Positions 61,199-64,000 of a stretch of DNA of 64,000 bases are shown here, in pieces. Every line of letters begins with the position of its first letter. The first letter of the stretch is position 1. A program made the translations under genes and the position numbers. Origin of the DNA: Variovorax sp. OK212 (GTDB lineage: Bacteria; Pseudomonadota; Gammaproteobacteria; Burkholderiales; Burkholderiaceae_C); assembly GCF_900112425.1 (NCBI RefSeq), contig NZ_FOLP01000013.1:124001-188000 (forward strand). The letters are read 5' to 3'. The notes under the pieces are model-generated. The model saw only the letters and a program-made list of their open reading frames with translations. It was not told where the DNA came from and made no database searches.

Positions 61199-62206
61199 CT
61201 ACTTGCGATGGCTCAGCGCGTTGCTCACCAGGCGCGACGTGATGTCGACGATCTGGATCATCCGCTCGTAAGGCATGCGCGTCGGCCCGATCACGCCGAG
61301 CGTGCCCACGACCTGCCCATCGACCTCGTAGTTGGCGCTGACGATGGAGAGCTCCTCGAACGGCACCACCTGGCTCTCACCGCCGATGAAGATGCGCACG
61401 CCCTCGGCCTTGCTCGAGACATCGAGCAGCCGCATCAGCTGCGCCTTCTGCTCGAAGAGTTCGAAGGCGCGGCGCAGTTGTCCCATGTCGCTGGAGAAGT
61501 CGCTCACTGCGAGCAGGTTGCGCTCCCCGGAGATCACCACGTCGTCTTCCTGCGCCTCGGTCAGCACTTCGGAGCTGACCTGCACCGCCGCCTGCATCAG
61601 CGTGGCGATTTCGCCGCGCAGCTTCTCGATTTCGGACTGGAGCTTGTCGCGCACCTGCTCGATCGTCAGGCCCGCATAGTTCGCATTGATGTAGTTCGAG
61701 GCCTCGACCAGCTGCGACTGCGAGTACTCGGCCTCCGGAAAGATCACCCGGTTCTGCACATCGCCGTCGGGCGACACGATGATCACCAGCAGCCGCTTCT
61801 CGGACAGCCGCAGGAACTCGATCTGCTTGAACACCGACGCGCGCCGCGGCGCCATCACCACGCCCACGAACTGCGACATGTTCGACAGCAGGTGCGCCGC
61901 ATTGGCGATCACCTTCTGCGGCTGGTCGGGCGCGAGGCTCGGCGCGCTCATCTGCTCGCGCTGCGCGGTCAGCATGGTGTCCACGAAAAGGCGGTAGCCG
62001 CGGTGCGTCGGGATGCGTCCGGCCGAGGTGTGCGGACTGGCGATCAGCCCCAGCGCCTCGAGGTCGGACATGACGTTGCGGATGGTCGCGGGCGACAGGT
62101 CGAGCCCCGCCGAACGCGAGAGCGTGCGCGAGCCGACGGGTTGCCCGTCGGCGATGTAGCGCTCGACGAGCGTCTTGAGCAGCAACTTGGCACGGTCGTC
62201 CAGCAT
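61199..62206 (-). CDS. hrcA: Heat-inducible transcription repressor HrcA
   Basis: A 335-residue repressor of chaperone genes through CIRCE operators. N-terminal winged helix (LLLKTLVERYIADGQPVGSR, LSPATIRNVMSDLEALG, SPHTSAGRIPTHRGYRLFVD), then the dimerisation domain (NYINANYAGLTIEQVRDKL) and the GVRIFIGGESQV, GVIGPTRMPYERMI end. All domains are complete. No CIRCE element is seen at its own start. It is divergent from nadK with only 31 bp between the ATGs. Confidence 0.96.
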   Translation of the reverse strand: MLDDRAKLLLKTLVERYIADGQPVGSRTLSRSAGLDLSPATIRNVMSDLEALGLIASPHTSAGRIPTHRGYRLFVDTMLTAQREQMSAPSLAPDQPQKVIANAAHLLSNMSQFVGVVMAPRRASVFKQIEFLRLSEKRLLVIIVSPDGDVQNRVIFPEAEYSQSQLVEASNYINANYAGLTIEQVRDKLQSEIEKLRGEIATLMQAAVQVSSEVLTEAQEDDVVISGERNLLAVSDFSSDMGQLRRAFELFEQKAQLMRLLDVSSKAEGVRIFIGGESQVVPFEELSIVSANYEVDGQVVGTLGVIGPTRMPYERMIQIVDITSRLVSNALSHRK

Positions 62207-62237
62207 TGCAAGATTTTAGTGTTGTAATTTGTGAGAT

Positions 62238-63155
62238 ATGACCTCTCGCTTTCGCCACGTCGCCCTGATCGGCAAATACCAGGCTTCCGGCGCCCGAGCG
62301 CAGGCGGATGCGCGCGACGGCGTGATGGAGGGCATCGGCGCCTTCCTGGAATCGCAAGGCTGCACGGTTTTCGTCGAACGCTCGACCTGCAAGGAAGAAG
62401 AGGAAGACGAAGGCGCTCCCGCCCATCCGCGCTATGAAGCGCTGTCGGTCGAGGAAATCGGCCAGCGCTGCGACCTCGGCCTGGTGGTCGGCGGCGACGG
62501 CACCATGCTCGGCATCGGCCGGCAGCTCGCCAGCTACGGCATTCCGCTGATCGGCATCAACCGCGGCCGCCTCGGCTTCATCACCGACATCCCGCTGGAC
62601 AACTACCAGGCCACGCTGATTCCCATGCTGGCCGGCGAATACGAGGAAGACCACCGCAGCCTGATGCATGCGCAGGTCATGCGCGACGGTGCCTGCGTGT
62701 TCGACGCGCTCGCGATGAACGACGTGGTCGTCAACCGCGGCGCCACCTCGGGCATGGTCGAGTTGCGCGTCTCCGTGGGCCGCCACTTCGTGGCCAACCA
62801 GCGCGCCGACGGCCTGATCATCGCCACGCCCACCGGCTCGACCGCCTACGCGCTGTCGGCCGGCGGGCCGCTGCTTCATCCGGCGGTGCCGGGCTGGGTG
62901 CTGGTGCCGATCGCGCCGCACACGCTCTCGAACCGCCCGGTGCTGCTGCCCGATGCCGACGAGATCGTCATCGAGCTGGTCGGCGGGCGCGACGCCAGCG
63001 CCAATTTCGACATGCAGTCGCTGGCCTCGCTCGCGATCGGCGATCGCGTGGTGGTGCGCCGCTCCGACTTCCGCGTGCGCTTCCTGCACCCGCGCGGCTG
63101 GAGCTACTTCGACACATTGCGCAAGAAACTTCATTGGAACGAAGGGGGCTCCTGA
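62238..63155 (+). CDS. nadK: NAD kinase
   Basis: A 305-residue ATP-NAD kinase that makes NADP. Motifs: GGDGTMLGIGR (the GGDG signature), GINRGRLGFITD, the NE/D motif AMNDVVVNRG, and ATPTGSTAYALSAGGPLLHP. Length and order are normal. recN starts 1 bp after its stop, the widespread hrcA-nadK-recN arrangement. Confidence 0.96.
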   Translation: MTSRFRHVALIGKYQASGARAQADARDGVMEGIGAFLESQGCTVFVERSTCKEEEEDEGAPAHPRYEALSVEEIGQRCDLGLVVGGDGTMLGIGRQLASYGIPLIGINRGRLGFITDIPLDNYQATLIPMLAGEYEEDHRSLMHAQVMRDGACVFDALAMNDVVVNRGATSGMVELRVSVGRHFVANQRADGLIIATPTGSTAYALSAGGPLLHPAVPGWVLVPIAPHTLSNRPVLLPDADEIVIELVGGRDASANFDMQSLASLAIGDRVVVRRSDFRVRFLHPRGWSYFDTLRKKLHWNEGGS

Positions 63156-63156
63156 C

Positions 63157-64000
63157 ATGGCGCTGCGACGCATCGCACTGCGCGACTTCGTGATCGTGCG
63201 ATCACTCGAACTCGACCTGTCCGGCGGCTTCACGGTATTGACCGGTGAAACCGGCGCGGGCAAATCCATCCTGATCGACGCGCTGCAGCTGGCGCTCGGC
63301 AACCGGGCCGATGCCGGCGCGGTGCGCGAAGGCGCCGAACGGCTCGACGTGAGCGCCGAGTTCGACGCCGACCCGGCGCTGGCCGCGTGGCTCGACGACG
63401 GCGGTTTCGAAGCCGGCGACGCCCTGCTGCTGCGCCGCACCGTCGACCTGCAGGGCCGCAGCCGCGGCTGGATCAACGGCAGCCCGGCCACGGCCACGCA
63501 GTTGCGCGAGCTTGGCGACCGCCTGCTCGACATCCACGGCCAGCACGCCTGGCAGAGCCTGACGCGGCCCGAAGCCGTGCGCGGCCTGCTCGACGCCTAC
63601 GCCGGCGTGCGCACCGACGCGCTCGACGCCGCCTGGCAAGGCTGGCGCCAAGCGCTTTCCGCGCTCGAACATGCGCGCTCGGCGCAAGACTCGCTGCAAC
63701 GCGAGCGCGAACGGCTACAGTGGCAGATCTCCGAAGTCGCCAAGCTCGCACCGGGCGTGGACGAGTGGGAAGAGCTGTCGACCAACCATTCACGCATCTC
63801 CAACGCACAGGCGCTGATCGACGCGGCCCAGGGCGCCAGCCAGGCACTGGAAGACGACGACAACGGCGCGCTCGCCGCCCTCACGCGCGCGGCCACGCTG
63901 CTGCAGAACTGCGAACACATCGAGCCCGAGTTCCGCAACCTGGGCGAGGTGCTCGCCTCCTGCGTGGCACAGGCCTCCGACGCGGCCCATTCGCTGCACG
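63157..64000 (+). CDS. recN: DNA repair protein RecN (5' part, cut by window edge)
   Basis: 281 codons are present. RecN is an SMC-like ATPase in double-strand break repair. The N-terminal ATPase half is visible: IALRDFVIVRSLELDLSGGF, Walker A GETGAGKSILIDALQLALG, then RGWINGSPATATQLRELGD and LLDIHGQHAWQSL, followed by the start of the coiled coil. The C-terminal half lies beyond the window. Confidence 0.96.
   Translation, partial: MALRRIALRDFVIVRSLELDLSGGFTVLTGETGAGKSILIDALQLALGNRADAGAVREGAERLDVSAEFDADPALAAWLDDGGFEAGDALLLRRTVDLQGRSRGWINGSPATATQLRELGDRLLDIHGQHAWQSLTRPEAVRGLLDAYAGVRTDALDAAWQGWRQALSALEHARSAQDSLQRERERLQWQISEVAKLAPGVDEWEELSTNHSRISNAQALIDAAQGASQALEDDDNGALAALTRAATLLQNCEHIEPEFRNLGEVLASCVAQASDAAHSLH

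Noticed and set aside
62207..62237. Search for a CIRCE element before hrcA
   Set aside because: The TTAGCACTC-N9-GAGTGCTAA pattern is not present in the 31-bp gap or the nearby flanks.

Overview
The window is chromosomal DNA of very high G+C content with strong G/C third-position bias and tightly packed genes; no intergenic gap exceeds about 230 bp. Gene content and order (yicC-gmk-rpoZ-spoT-greB, hrcA-nadK-recN, rph-rdgB-hemW, several orphan Bug-family binding proteins, FecIR/TonB receptors, minor-pilin operon) point to a betaproteobacterium of the Burkholderiales, most likely Comamonadaceae and probably Variovorax or a close relative. The genus is an inference from protein style, not from a search. 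I see no rRNA, CRISPR array, prophage or insertion sequence.

Layout. (1) 1-4.5 kb, minus strand: an iron-uptake regulon with an ECF sigma factor under a Fur box, its FecR anti-sigma factor, an STN-domain TonB receptor, and the start of a DUF3649 membrane protein cut by the window edge. (2) 4.4-6.4 kb: an EamA exporter divergent from an alpha/beta hydrolase. (3) 6.5-18.5 kb: a catabolic island bounded by a MarR and a LysR regulator. It holds a polyamine-type ABC importer, a deacetylase-fold hydrolase, two SDR dehydrogenases, two amidase-signature enzymes and an orphan Bug binding protein, mostly joined by 4-bp ATGA overlaps. (4) 18.5-23.3 kb: a trans-aconitate methyltransferase, a second Fur-box-controlled TonB receptor and several small unknown proteins. 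(5) 23.4-26.6 kb: a divergent OmpR-type regulator and a sensor kinase with a very long Pro/Ala/Gly-rich sensor region. (6) 26.7-36.5 kb: type IV pilus minor pilins (pilE-like, fimT, pilV, pilW, pilX), PilY1, and a PilQ-type secretin on the other strand without pilMNOP. (7) 36.6-43.2 kb: a porin, a shortened TolC-like protein, a NERD nuclease-domain protein, an orphan response regulator and an LptD protein outside its usual neighbourhood. (8) 43.2-50 kb: a LysR- and MarR-flanked set with a DHDPS-family lyase, two Bug binding proteins, an SDR and a convincing D-tartrate dehydratase. (9) 50-64 kb: mostly core genes (tRNA-Ser, hemW, rdgB, rph, a PP2C phosphatase/Ser-Thr kinase pair, yicC, gmk, rpoZ, spoT, greB, two tRNA-Arg, a CAT-anticodon tRNA, hrcA, nadK and the start of recN).

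Two features run across the window. Short, imperfect or perfect tandem duplications (units of about 8-13 bp) sit again and again exactly at gene starts and stops, sometimes copying the stop or start codon. An A/T-rich motif (GTCCAAATTTC-like) recurs upstream of several cell-envelope genes. The best candidates for something undescribed are the amide-catabolism island, the sensor kinase with its low-complexity sensor, and the TolC-like/NERD/regulator/LptD group.
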